From: CAUZIZ01 sp965218775
Lineage (GTDB): Bacteria; Acidobacteriota; UBA6911; RPQK01; JAJDTT01
Assembly (NCBI GenBank): GCA_965218775.1
Contig: CBDCLS010000003.1
Span: 992,001 to 1,056,000 of the forward strand
Direction: 5' to 3'
Length of the DNA stretch: 64,000 bases
The notes beneath the pieces were generated by a model that was not told where the DNA came from, did no database searches, and worked only from the letters and a program-made list of their open reading frames with translations. Each line of letters begins with the position of its first letter. The stretch's first letter is position 1. Positions 34,992 through 44,153 of this stretch are shown one piece after another. The translations under genes were made by a program, and so were the position numbers.

Positions 34992-37900
34992 CTAGTCGCG
35001 GGATTCAGGAGTGACCTGCAGACTGATGCGGCTATCTTCTCTCAGCACGACGATCGTCACCTCAACCCCTGGTTTTAGGAAATCGATAGCATAGGTGTAG
35101 TCATAGATGTTCTCGATCTTCCTGCCGCCTAGCTCGATCACGAGATCTCCGCCCTTCAGGCCCGCTCGCTGGGCCGGTCCGTCTTTGACCACCCCCGACA
35201 GACTGACCCCCGCTTCGTCGGCCTTGCCGTAATCAGGTATGGTTCCCAGATAGGCCCTGAGGCTGCTTCGCCCAAGCCTGCTCTTTGGGTTCTCCATTTC
35301 AAGGTAGTCAGGAGCCTCTTTACTGGCCAGCAAGGACTGGGCGATCGAGGCGATGAGGCGAGTAACCTTGGCGCAGCCAGAGTAATTGATCCCAGAGGGC
35401 CGATCCCGAGGAGTGTGGTAGTCCTCATGCCCTCCGGTGAACGCGCTCAGAATAGGAACCCCTTTCACATAGAAGGAGGTGGCATCGGTAGGAAGGTGGC
35501 TTTCCTGCTGTGTGACGATGGACAGGTCGACACCGACGTTGGACGATTCGATTGCCTGCGGCCAGAAGGAACTCGAGCCCACGCCTTGGATGAAGAGCGA
35601 CTCCTTCAGACGTCCCACCATGTCCAGGTTGAGGTAGGCGGCCAATCGCGGTCGTAGCACGTCCGACTCGGCGCCGGGGCCGTTCAGATTGCGTGTGTAG
35701 AAGCCGGAGCCAAGCAGTCCCAGTTCCTCGCCCGACCAGAGGGCGAAGAGGATGTTCCGGCTTTGGTTCAACCGTCCCTGACGTCTCAGAGAAACCAGGT
35801 GCTCAGCGATCTCGAGAACGGCAGCCACGCCCGACGCGTTGTCGTCGGCTCCGTAGTGTATGCCTCCCTTCTCTTCGGCACGGGCCAGGGACGAGGACGT
35901 CGATCCGGACCCAAGGTGATCGATGTGCGCCCCAACCACAACAGTTCCCACCGAGGGGCCCCGTTCTGCCCTCAGCAGGCCGAGGACGTTCCTGCCATCG
36001 CGACTTTCACTTTCGAGATCGACCGAGACCTCCAGCTCCAGGTTCTGAAGCGCGAATCCTGACTGAAGTTCCCCGGTGTCGAGAGAGTCCTGAAGCTCCT
36101 TCAGGCTCCTGCCAGAGTTCTCCAGAAGGATGGAGGCGATCCGATTGGTTATCGAGATGACCGGGATGCTTCCGGAGGATAGCGAGCCGGCCACCGTCAG
36201 CCCAACCAACTCATCCTTGACGCCCGCGTTGGGACCGCTCACCACGATCAGACCTAGCGCCCCTCTGTCGGCAGCGACGATTGCCTTGTAGCGAAGACTG
36301 GCATATCGGGTGAGCTGGCCTCGCAGTTCATCGGGCGCCTCTTCAGGGAGGTATCGAAAGACGAGAACCCACTTTCCTTTCACTTCCAGATGGGCGAAGG
36401 AATCGTAGACGGAACCGTCCTCTCCCTCGCGCGCCACGATGCCGTAGCCAGCTACCGTGACCCCCGCTGGCCCGAAGGAGCCCACTTTGGAATAGGCCAG
36501 TGGTCTCCAATCCTGGTCTGCTTCGAAGGGTTCTTTGCCACCCGAACGAATCAGCTCCAACCGATTCCGAAGCCCCAGAGAGACTCCTGCCGTGAAGGGG
36601 AAGGTCTGGAAGAAGCTCTTCCCATCACCGGCGGGCTCGAGCTTCAGAGCCTCAAAAACAGATGCGGCATAATCCGTCGCTAGCCGTTCACCAGCGCTGC
36701 CTGTCATCCGACCTTCCAATTCCTTAGATGCCAGATAGTCGATGTGGCGACGAAGGTCCAGGGTCCGGATTTTCCCCGGAGCCACCGGAACCTGCTGGGC
36801 GGGCGACGGGCTGCTGGCGTTCCCTGTGACCGCCGGAGCCAGACTCAGTAGTCTTCGGGCTTCAGCATCGTCCCAATCGGCGACGAAGATTTGAGAGGTC
36901 TTACCCGGGGTACGGTTGGTTGTCCAGGAGAGGCGCTTTCCATCGGGAGAAAAGACCGGCAAACCATCGAACCCCTTGGTTTCGGTCACCCTGATCGGTT
37001 TCGATTCTCCAGCTGCGCCGACGATGTAGAGCTCAAAGTTGTCAAAGCCGTGAACGTTGGTCGTGAAGATCAGGTAGTCACCCGATGGGTGAAAAAAGGG
37101 AGCCCAGGACATATTCTGGAGATGGGTGAGCTGTCGCTCCCAGCTTCCTTCCACATCCCTCACGAAAATCTCCGCGGTAGAGCCATCTTCGGAGAACCTT
37201 CTCCAGCAGATCAGCTTTCCATCCCAGCTGAAAAAGGGGCCGCCATCGTAGCCCCTCGACGTGGTGAGACGGCGTACCTCGGAGCCATCTCCGCTCATCA
37301 GGTAGAGATCGACAAAGCGGGAGGGATCCTGATCCCGAGCTTCTAGCTCCGTCTGATTCAAATCTCCCTTATAGGCAAGTCGATTCGACGCGAAGACGAT
37401 CTGGCTGCCGTCAGGAGACCAGGAGGCTTCGGCATCGTACCCCAGTGTCTGGGTGAGGTTCCTGAGGTCGGATCCCTGCAGATCGCCGACGTAGATGTCG
37501 TGGTGTTCGTCAAAGTCCCAGGTATACCGCTTGGACGTGCCCGATGCTCGTCGGTCCAGTTCCTGCTTTTGCTTGTCTCGAGCCTCGGGGTCCTCGTGCG
37601 AGGAGGAAAAGAGCAGCCGATCCCCTTCGGGATGGATCCAGGCACAGGTGGTCTTACCGTGCCCCGGCGAGACGCGACGAACCCGACCGTTCTCGAGATC
37701 CATCAGATAGATCTGGAAAAAGGGATTGCCCTCTTCGCGCTCGCTCTGAAACACGAACAGGGAACCGTTGTGGCTGAAGTAGCCCTCCCCTGAACGGCGA
37801 CCGGCAAAGGTCATTTGCCGAGTATTTGATAGCAGAGGCTCCTTCGTATCCTTGGGATCGGTATTGCGCTTCAACGCACCAGACCAAGGTAGTGAGGCGG

Positions 37901-37994
37901 AGAGGAACCCGGAGTCGGTTCCCATCTGGAGAGTGGTGATTCCCAGACAGAAAACCAGGCCAAGTGTTCGTCGGAACAAGGAGCGGTCCTGCAT
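34992..37994 (-). CDS. PD40/TolB propeller - PA - M28 peptidase - PDZ protein
   Basis: A 1,000-residue exported protein (N-terminal hydrophobic signal, LFRRTLGLVFCLGITT). Residues about 50-390 are PD40/TolB-like blades (SWSPDGSQIVFASNR, FSPDGKRLSW). A linker and PA-like insert (residues about 450-640) follow. The M28 metallopeptidase domain has GAHIDHLG, YGADDNASGV, WSGEELGLLGS and LNLDMVGR, which carry the two-zinc ligands and the catalytic Glu. A C-terminal PDZ domain (KDGPAQRAGLKGGDLVIELGG) ends the protein. It is probably a periplasmic or extracellular aminopeptidase. This multidomain architecture is common in Acidobacteria. Confidence 0.9.
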   Translation of the reverse strand: MQDRSLFRRTLGLVFCLGITTLQMGTDSGFLSASLPWSGALKRNTDPKDTKEPLLSNTRQMTFAGRRSGEGYFSHNGSLFVFQSEREEGNPFFQIYLMDLENGRVRRVSPGHGKTTCAWIHPEGDRLLFSSSHEDPEARDKQKQELDRRASGTSKRYTWDFDEHHDIYVGDLQGSDLRNLTQTLGYDAEASWSPDGSQIVFASNRLAYKGDLNQTELEARDQDPSRFVDLYLMSGDGSEVRRLTTSRGYDGGPFFSWDGKLICWRRFSEDGSTAEIFVRDVEGSWERQLTHLQNMSWAPFFHPSGDYLIFTTNVHGFDNFELYIVGAAGESKPIRVTETKGFDGLPVFSPDGKRLSWTTNRTPGKTSQIFVADWDDAEARRLLSLAPAVTGNASSPSPAQQVPVAPGKIRTLDLRRHIDYLASKELEGRMTGSAGERLATDYAASVFEALKLEPAGDGKSFFQTFPFTAGVSLGLRNRLELIRSGGKEPFEADQDWRPLAYSKVGSFGPAGVTVAGYGIVAREGEDGSVYDSFAHLEVKGKWVLVFRYLPEEAPDELRGQLTRYASLRYKAIVAADRGALGLIVVSGPNAGVKDELVGLTVAGSLSSGSIPVISITNRIASILLENSGRSLKELQDSLDTGELQSGFALQNLELEVSVDLESESRDGRNVLGLLRAERGPSVGTVVVGAHIDHLGSGSTSSSLARAEEKGGIHYGADDNASGVAAVLEIAEHLVSLRRQGRLNQSRNILFALWSGEELGLLGSGFYTRNLNGPGAESDVLRPRLAAYLNLDMVGRLKESLFIQGVGSSSFWPQAIESSNVGVDLSIVTQQESHLPTDATSFYVKGVPILSAFTGGHEDYHTPRDRPSGINYSGCAKVTRLIASIAQSLLASKEAPDYLEMENPKSRLGRSSLRAYLGTIPDYGKADEAGVSLSGVVKDGPAQRAGLKGGDLVIELGGRKIENIYDYTYAIDFLKPGVEVTIVVLREDSRISLQVTPESRD

Positions 37995-38166
37995 CCCGTA
38001 ACAATAGTGTGGCTACGGAACAGAGTTCAACCTACAATCTGTGGATGTCGCAGAGGATTGAGTGAGTCTACTCGTAGAACGGACTCCGAGTGCGGCGCCA
38101 GGCCGGGTCGCCTGTGAGTCAGCTTCACTGAGGTAAGAAATGTTACCAGATGTTGCAGGAGCCTCC

Positions 38167-39021
38167 ATGAGAGAGATCCAAAGAGCTCCACTACGCAGTG
38201 GCGAACTGGTCCTCATGATCAGCCCTAGAGGTCGCCGCCACCTCATCTGGCTGCGCCAGAATGGTTTGTTCCACCATCCACACACCGGGCATCTCCCTCA
38301 CGATTCAATCATCGGCCGGGCTCCCGGAGTGCGTTTTTGCACCGAAGCTGGCGTCGAGCTGGTCTGTCTGAGGTCTCCTCTGGAGAAGTATCTTCTGCGG
38401 AAACTCCGCCGGCCTACCCAGGTCATCTACCCCAAGGATCTTGGGAACCTCCTGCTACGGGGTGAAATCTATCCCGGGGCTCGTGTGCTCGAAGCAGGAC
38501 TTGGTGCCGGCGCAAGCGCCATCTTCCTGTTGCGGTTTCTGGGTCCTGAGGGGCAGTTGACCTCTTACGAAAGCCGTGAAGAGTTCGCTCAGCTGGCCGT
38601 CAAATCAATCCGCGAGGTTCAGGATCTCTACGGTGATTCGGGAGCCCAGCACTCGGTTGTGCTACGCGATATATACGAGGGCATCGACGAACGGGATCTG
38701 GACGCGGTGCTGCTGGATTTGCCCGAACCCGAACGCGCGGTCGAGCACGTGGCAGCAGCCCTACGGCCCGGCGGCGCCCTGCTGAGTTGGCTACCGACAA
38801 CGCTCCAGGTCTACAGTTTGGTAAGAATACTCCAAGAGGATCCGAACTGGACTCTGGTAGAAACCACCGAATCGCTGCTGCGATCCTGGCAGGTCAGCGA
38901 GAACTCCATACGCCCTGCTCACCGAATGGTCGCTCACACCGGTTTCCTGATCTCGGCGCGCAGGGTCGAGGTCGAGGAGACCGCGAGCCAGCCAGACGAG
39001 GATGGCGTCGGCCCGGACTAA
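38167..39021 (+). CDS. trmI: tRNA (adenine-58-N1)-methyltransferase, TrmI type
   Basis: A 284-residue SAM-dependent methyltransferase starting at MREIQRAPLRSG (38167, AGGAG 6 nt upstream; an earlier Met at 38140 is less likely). It has the TrmI N-terminal fold (GELVLMISPRGRRHLI), QVIYPKDLG before the SAM site, EAGLGAGASAIFLLR for SAM binding, and LLDLPEPERAVEHV near the catalytic centre. It makes m1A58 in the T loop of tRNA. It stands alone, divergent from the M28 peptidase gene. Confidence 0.9.
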   Translation: MREIQRAPLRSGELVLMISPRGRRHLIWLRQNGLFHHPHTGHLPHDSIIGRAPGVRFCTEAGVELVCLRSPLEKYLLRKLRRPTQVIYPKDLGNLLLRGEIYPGARVLEAGLGAGASAIFLLRFLGPEGQLTSYESREEFAQLAVKSIREVQDLYGDSGAQHSVVLRDIYEGIDERDLDAVLLDLPEPERAVEHVAAALRPGGALLSWLPTTLQVYSLVRILQEDPNWTLVETTESLLRSWQVSENSIRPAHRMVAHTGFLISARRVEVEETASQPDEDGVGPD

Positions 39022-39028
39022 GCTGAAA

Positions 39029-39154
39029 CTTCATTGGCGAACGTAGCTTTGGCCTCCAGGCCGAAGTCTTATTCTTCCGAGCCTTTGGCTCGGACGGCGG
39101 CCTGGAGCCCACCGCTACGCCGGACCCAAAGTTTCCTTCTGAATGATCCGGCTC
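39029..39154 (+). repeat. Dispersed ~120-bp repeat, copy A
   Basis: Nearly identical (one mismatch over about 120 bp) to the reverse complement of 49232-49353. It contains short self-complementary words (GGCCTCCAGGCC; CCGAGCC/GGCTCGG). The right end overlaps the last codons of the copper ATPase gene. A partial copy lies at 43960-44009. Confidence 0.85.
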
Positions 39155-41591
39155 ACAGCGCCAACCGACGCAGGCGGAGCGCGTTGGCAATCACCGAGAC
39201 CGAGCTGAAGCTCATGGCTGCTGCTGCCATCATGGGACTCAAGAGCAGACCGAAGAATGGGTAGAGCAGCCCGGCGGCAATTGGAATACCGAGTGTGTTG
39301 TAGACGAACGCAAAGAAAAGGTTCTGTCGAATATTCCGGACGGTTGCCCGGCTCAAACGACGGGCGCTGACAATACCGCCGAGATCACCCCCTATCAAGG
39401 CCACTCCGGCACTCTCGATCGCCACGTCGGTGCCAGTCCCCATGGCGATTCCTACGTCTGCCTGGGCCAGCGCCGGAGCATCGTTGATTCCGTCACCCGC
39501 CATGGCAACGGTAAACCCCTGCTGCTGCAAATCCTTCACCGTCTGCGCTTTCTGGTGGGGAAGGATCTCCGCCCGAAGCTCTTGGATATCGAGCTTTCGC
39601 GCGACTGCAGCCGCTGTGACGGGGTTGTCACCCGTCAACATCATGATGCGAACTCCCTCCGCCCTGAGCTCCGAGACAGCGCGGGGCGTAGACGTCCTGA
39701 TTGTGTCGGCCACCGAAAGAAGGCCGGCCAGGTGATCAGCTACGGTGAGGAACATGACGGTTTGTCCTTCCTGATGAAGTAACTCCGCCGGCCGCTCGAG
39801 TTCTCCCAGCGGGATACGTGATTCTTCCAGCAGGCTTCGGTTGCCAAGCATTACCTTCTTTCCCTCTATCTGCCCCGTCACTCCCTGTCCAGGCAGAGCC
39901 CTGAACCCGGAAACCTGTGAGAGGGGGAGCCTCCTGGCGCCGGCCCCTTCAACGATCGCGGCGGCCAGCGGATGCTCGCTCCGCTGTTCCAGGCTGGAAG
40001 CCGTCCTCAGCACATCGGAGTCCGTAAAGCCGTTCGTGCTTACCACCTCGGCCAATGTCGGTTTCCCTTCGGTCAGAGTGCCGGTCTTGTCGACAACCAG
40101 TGTGTCGACCCTGGATAGTGTTTCCAGTGACTCGGCATCCTTGATCAACACCCCCTGCTGAGCCCCACGCCCCACCCCAACCATCACCGCCATGGGGGAG
40201 GCGAGGCCCAGCGCGCAGGGACAGGCAATGAGAAGAACCGCGGCGGCGTTGACCAGGGCGAAGGTCCAACTGGGCTCGGGCCCGAAGAGTCCCCAGGCCA
40301 AGGCCGTCGCCAGGGCGGCGATAACCACACCAGGAACGAAGTAGGCCGCAGTACGATCGGCGAGACGCTGGATCGGGGCGCGAGACCTCTGTGCCGCGGA
40401 GACCATTTGAACGATCCGAGCGAGAACCGTGTCTCGTCCAACCCGTCTGGCCTCGATCAGGAGAGATCCGGTCCCGTTGACGGTCCCACCAATCAGCCCA
40501 TCACCCTGGTGCTTTTCTGAGGGTATGACCTCTCCAGTAACGGCCGACTCATCGACGCTACTCTCGCCTTCCAGAACCACCGCGTCCACCGGTACCCTTT
40601 CCCCGGGTCGCAGAAGGAGCCGGTCCCCGGGTTGGACTTCGGCCACAGGGATGTCCTGCTCCTCCCGCCCCTCATCCAGGCGTCTTGCCGTCGCCGGAGC
40701 AAGGTTCAGAAGGCCTCGGATGGCACCGCCAGTTTGGCTGCGGGCCCGCAGTTCCAGGACCTGACCCAGTAGTACCAGCACGGTGATTACTGCGGCAGCC
40801 TCAAAGTAGACGCCTACCTCTCCACCTCGCCCGCGGTAGACCAGAGGAAAGATTCCGGGGAGTGTTATCGCCACCAGGCTGTAGAAATAGGAGGCCCCGA
40901 TCCCCATGGCGATCAGAGTGAACATGTTGGGGCTTCGATGGACGATGGACTGCCAACCTCGTTGGAAAAAGGGCCAACCGCCCCAAAGCACGACGGGAGT
41001 AGCCAGCAAGAACTGGATCCACTGAAGCGTGGCCATTGGAATCAGGGCATGGATCGGCCTTCCCGGAATCATTTCGGACATCGCCAGAAGGAACACTGGA
41101 ATGGTGAGGGCCGTGCTGATCCAGAATCTGCGGAGCATGGTCTCCAATTCTGGGTTGTCCTCTTCAACTACTGAAACGGACCGGGCCTCCAGCGCCATCC
41201 CGCATATAGGGCAGGATCCTGGAGTGCTCTGAGTGACCTCGGGGTGCATGGGACAGGTATATTCAGTCTGAGTGGAGGGAAGTGACTCGGGATCGGGTTC
41301 CAGAGCCATGCCGCAGGAAGGGCAGGAACCGGAGTCGGGTTCCGTCACGTCCGGGCACATCGGGCAGAAATAGGTGGACGAGGGCCCAGACACAGGCAGG
41401 GAAGCAGCATCGGCCTGACGCAGTGTCCCTTCGGGGTCTGTCCGAAACTTATTTGCGCAGCCCTCACAGCAGAAGTAATAGGTACGAGTGCCGTGCTCGA
41501 CGGTGGCAGCAGCCCGTTCGGGATCGACCTCCATCCCACAAACAGGATCCACCGGCCTCGGGTCGGTTTCAGAGAGTCTTGATTCGACCAT
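39153..41591 (-). CDS. copA: Copper-type P1B ATPase with YHS and heavy-metal-binding modules
   Basis: An 812-residue heavy-metal ATPase. The N-terminal YHS-like domain (DPVCGMEVDPERAA, FCCEGCANKF) is followed by two repeated metal-binding modules, FCPMCPDVTEPDSGSCPSCGM and TCPMHPEVTQSTPGSCPICG. Eight membrane helices, the ion-path CPC motif (Cys457-Pro-Cys459), the phosphorylation site DKTGTLT (Asp501), the SEHPLA motif and GDGINDAPAL complete a normal P1B ATPase. CPC together with the YHS module points to Cu(I) efflux. It is divergent from the two-component system starting at 41827, which might sense metal or envelope stress. Confidence 0.92.
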   Translation of the reverse strand: MVESRLSETDPRPVDPVCGMEVDPERAAATVEHGTRTYYFCCEGCANKFRTDPEGTLRQADAASLPVSGPSSTYFCPMCPDVTEPDSGSCPSCGMALEPDPESLPSTQTEYTCPMHPEVTQSTPGSCPICGMALEARSVSVVEEDNPELETMLRRFWISTALTIPVFLLAMSEMIPGRPIHALIPMATLQWIQFLLATPVVLWGGWPFFQRGWQSIVHRSPNMFTLIAMGIGASYFYSLVAITLPGIFPLVYRGRGGEVGVYFEAAAVITVLVLLGQVLELRARSQTGGAIRGLLNLAPATARRLDEGREEQDIPVAEVQPGDRLLLRPGERVPVDAVVLEGESSVDESAVTGEVIPSEKHQGDGLIGGTVNGTGSLLIEARRVGRDTVLARIVQMVSAAQRSRAPIQRLADRTAAYFVPGVVIAALATALAWGLFGPEPSWTFALVNAAAVLLIACPCALGLASPMAVMVGVGRGAQQGVLIKDAESLETLSRVDTLVVDKTGTLTEGKPTLAEVVSTNGFTDSDVLRTASSLEQRSEHPLAAAIVEGAGARRLPLSQVSGFRALPGQGVTGQIEGKKVMLGNRSLLEESRIPLGELERPAELLHQEGQTVMFLTVADHLAGLLSVADTIRTSTPRAVSELRAEGVRIMMLTGDNPVTAAAVARKLDIQELRAEILPHQKAQTVKDLQQQGFTVAMAGDGINDAPALAQADVGIAMGTGTDVAIESAGVALIGGDLGGIVSARRLSRATVRNIRQNLFFAFVYNTLGIPIAAGLLYPFFGLLLSPMMAAAAMSFSSVSVIANALRLRRLAL

Positions 41592-41715
41592 ATCGGGTGA
41601 AAACTTCCACTAATTCCTGGATCTTGATAGGTATAAGACAGCGCGAGCGAAAGTCAAGGAGCGCCGTCACCGTTCTTTGCTTTCCGACGATGGATTCCCA
41701 GGTACCCGAGAAAGA

Positions 41716-41748
41716 GAAAAAGGCTGCTGGGCCCCGGCTCAGCAGCCT
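41716..41748 (-). terminator. Hairpin with U-tract in the copA leader
   Basis: Arms AGGCTGCTG (41721-41729) and CAGCAGCCT (41740-41748) flank a G/C loop. Read on the minus strand the hairpin is followed by TTTTTCTCTTTCTC, the form of an intrinsic terminator. No minus-strand gene lies to its right, only the start of a plus-strand operon, so it could be an attenuator in the leader of the copper ATPase gene or the end of an unseen antisense transcript. Confidence 0.5.
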
Positions 41749-41826
41749 TAAGAGCCGCTGCAGCGGTTGACACTTCTTTACGGAAGGGAGGCATCGGCTA
41801 GCGTACAATGACCTGGGGGCGGTCTC

Positions 41827-42552
41827 GTGAACGAAGCCAAAGAGAGCATCTTGTTGATTGACGACGATGTCGAGTTGTGTGAGCTGGTCGAGGAGTATCT
41901 GCAGACCGAGGGCTTCGAGATCGATGTGGTACACAGCGGGACAGATGGTCTGGAAAGAGTCCTTTCCAGCGATCCCATTCTGGTGATTCTGGATGTGATG
42001 CTCCCCGGCGCCAACGGGTTCGAAGTGCTAAGGAAGATCCGCTCCCGGTCTCAGGTCCCGGTGCTCATGCTTACTGCCCGGGGCGATGATGTCGATCGGA
42101 TCGTGGGACTTGAGATAGGTGCGGACGATTATCTTCCCAAGCCCTTCAACCCACGGGAGCTGGTAGCGCGAATCCGAGCCATCTTGCGTCGCAGCCAACC
42201 AGACGAATCTGATCCGCGTCCCCCCAAGCAGCCAAAGATGGCCCTGGGTGACATCGAGCTGGATCCAGGTGCAAGGACCGTCCTCCGGGACCGGCAGCCG
42301 CTCCAACTCACTGCCGTTGAATTCGACCTGCTCGAGTGTCTACTCCGCCTAGCCGGAACCGTCATCAAGCGGGAAGATCTTGTGGAAGCCGTTCTGGGCC
42401 GAGCCTTCAACCCCTTCGACCGCAGTATCGACATGCATGTGAGCAATCTGCGGAAGAAGCTGGGGCTCCATGGGGATGGGTCTGAACGAATCAAGTCCAT
42501 CCGGAGTGTCGGATATATCTACACTCAATCTGGCGAACCCCATTCTGGGTAA
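41827..42552 (+). CDS. OmpR/PhoB-family response regulator
   Basis: A 241-residue regulator with a GTG start. The receiver domain carries LLIDDDVELCELV, the phosphorylation site Asp in ILDVMLPGANG, the switch Thr in LMLTARGDD and Lys in DDYLPKPFN. The C-terminal winged helix (residues about 145-235) has AVEFDLLECLL and FDRSIDMHVSNLRKKLG. It is 5 bp from the cognate kinase and, by the CpxR/CpxA-like arrangement, controls an envelope- or metal-stress regulon. The copper ATPase is the divergent neighbour. Confidence 0.93.
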   Translation: MNEAKESILLIDDDVELCELVEEYLQTEGFEIDVVHSGTDGLERVLSSDPILVILDVMLPGANGFEVLRKIRSRSQVPVLMLTARGDDVDRIVGLEIGADDYLPKPFNPRELVARIRAILRRSQPDESDPRPPKQPKMALGDIELDPGARTVLRDRQPLQLTAVEFDLLECLLRLAGTVIKREDLVEAVLGRAFNPFDRSIDMHVSNLRKKLGLHGDGSERIKSIRSVGYIYTQSGEPHSG

Positions 42553-42557
42553 AGGCC

Positions 42558-43968
42558 ATGCGGAGCCTTTGGGTCAAGATCTTTCTGTGGTTCTGGCTGG
42601 CCATGTTTCTGGTTGGCGGAGTCCTGGTCGTCTCGGTCATCCTGACCCGCCCCGACCCCCCCCCCCGGTCCCTTTTCCGGCCGCCCCTTCGGACCTCGTC
42701 GCCCGGAGTTTACGGCGGATACCTTGCGCCGCAACGCACGTATCAGCGCCCAGCTGCTGCGCCGCGGTCGTCGCCCTCAGTTGAGACGTCACCTGGACCA
42801 ACTGGAGCGGAATACGGGGATCAAGGCTACCGTATTCGATGCCAACGGCCTCGAAGTCTCGGGGCGCCCAGTCCCTGAGGGCGCTCAGGAATTGGTGAGG
42901 CAGGCCCACGAGAGCGGTCAGGCTGAATTCAGGGATGCCGATGGGGCCTTGTTGATCGCCCAAAGCTTCTTCCCCCCTCGGGGAGGAGGCGTCACCATAG
43001 TAGGTCAGGTTCCGGCGTTTCGAAGCAGTCCCTTCATGGAACCAGCTGACCTGATCCTCAGGTTCCTGGCCGTCCTGTTGACTGGCGGTGCAGTGTGCTT
43101 TTGGCTCTCCCGGTATCTGACGACACCACTCACCCAGCTGCGAAAGGCATCAACAGAGTTGGCGGGCGGAGACCTGAGTACGCGCGTGGGCCCGCTTTTG
43201 GAAAAGCGAGCTGACGAGTTCTCCGATCTGGCGCGGGATTTCGATCTGATGGCAGAGCGAATCGAGGCGCTGGTCCAATCGCAGCGGCGCCTGCTGCAGG
43301 ATATTTCCCACGAGCTGCGTTCGCCTCTGGCTCGCCTCAACGTCTCCCTCGAACTGGCACGCAAACAGAGTGGGACGGACGCGCGTAGCTCTCTTGATCG
43401 GATCGAGCGGGAATCGGAGAGGATGAACCAGCTGATCGGTCAGCTGCTGAGTCTGACTCGTCTGGAAGGCGATGAGGGGCTCATCGTGACGGAACCAGTG
43501 GACCTTGGAGCTCTTCTGAGCGAAGTCTGCTCTGATGCAGATTTCGAGGCCAGGAATCGCCAACGCCGAGTGCGCCTTACCCACAACGAGCCCTGTGTCG
43601 TCACCGGCTCTTCGGAGCTTCTACGTAGTGCCGTCGAGAATGTGATTCGGAACGCCGTTCGCTACACCGCTGAGGACACCGAAGTGGAGGTAACGCAGCG
43701 CCAGCGGGAGTCTTCCCAGGTTTCGATTCTGGTTAGGGATCGAGGTCCTGGTATTCCGGAAGAAGTGCTCACGCAAATCTTTCGTCCCTTCTACCGCGTG
43801 GGAGACGCCCGCGATCGCGAGTCCGGCGGAGTAGGGCTAGGGTTGTCAATCGCGGAGCGCATCGTGCGCCTTCATGGGGGCACGATCGCCGCCTCCAACC
43901 AGCCTGCCGGTGGTCTCGCGATCGAGATCTCGCTCCCCTGCCAGATTCAGTCCGCGGCCCCGGCGTAG
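42558..43968 (+). pseudogene. CpxA-like sensor histidine kinase, frameshifted in an 11-C run
   Basis: The frame starts MRSLWVKIFLWFWLAMFLV (first membrane helix) and shifts after 33 residues in a run of 11 C (42656-42666). The remainder reads in the next frame from about 42667: LRRHLDQLERNTGIKATVFDANGLEV (sensor part), a second membrane helix (RFLAVLLTGGAVCFWL), HAMP, DISHELRSPLARLNVSL (phospho-acceptor His), NVIRNAVRYT, RDRGPGIPEE and GGVGLGLSI. A run of 10 or 13 C would restore one kinase of about 470 residues. This could be a sequence error, a pseudogene or a phase-variable switch. Confidence 0.75.
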
Positions 43969-44106
43969 CGGTGGCCTCCAGGCCGCCGTCCCGAGCCACA
44001 GGCTCGAGATGGGAACTTCTTGCTGTTGTCCGGCTCGCTCCCACCTTCGTCGTCCTCGACGGCCGGAACTTGGGCTCATATCGCTAGCGAGTCAAGTCGT
44101 TCGCGC
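43960..44106. repeat. Partial dispersed repeats downstream of the kinase
   Basis: 43960-44009 matches part of the 120-bp repeat (CCGGCGTAGCGGTGG, CCTCCAGGCCGCCGTC), overlapping the end of the kinase gene. 44062-44106 matches the dispersed repeat of 2003-2060 and 18836-18893 (GGAACTTGGGCTCAT, GTCAAGTCGTTCGCG). No gene is seen in the 185-bp gap. Confidence 0.55.
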
Positions 44107-44153
44107 CAGCAGCGGTTTCCGGCACTGCTCACTATTCACGCAGGGCATTAACC

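Noticed and set aside
38140..38166. An extended N-terminus for the TrmI gene
   Set aside because: The start at 38167 has AGGAG at good spacing and matches the usual family N-terminus.
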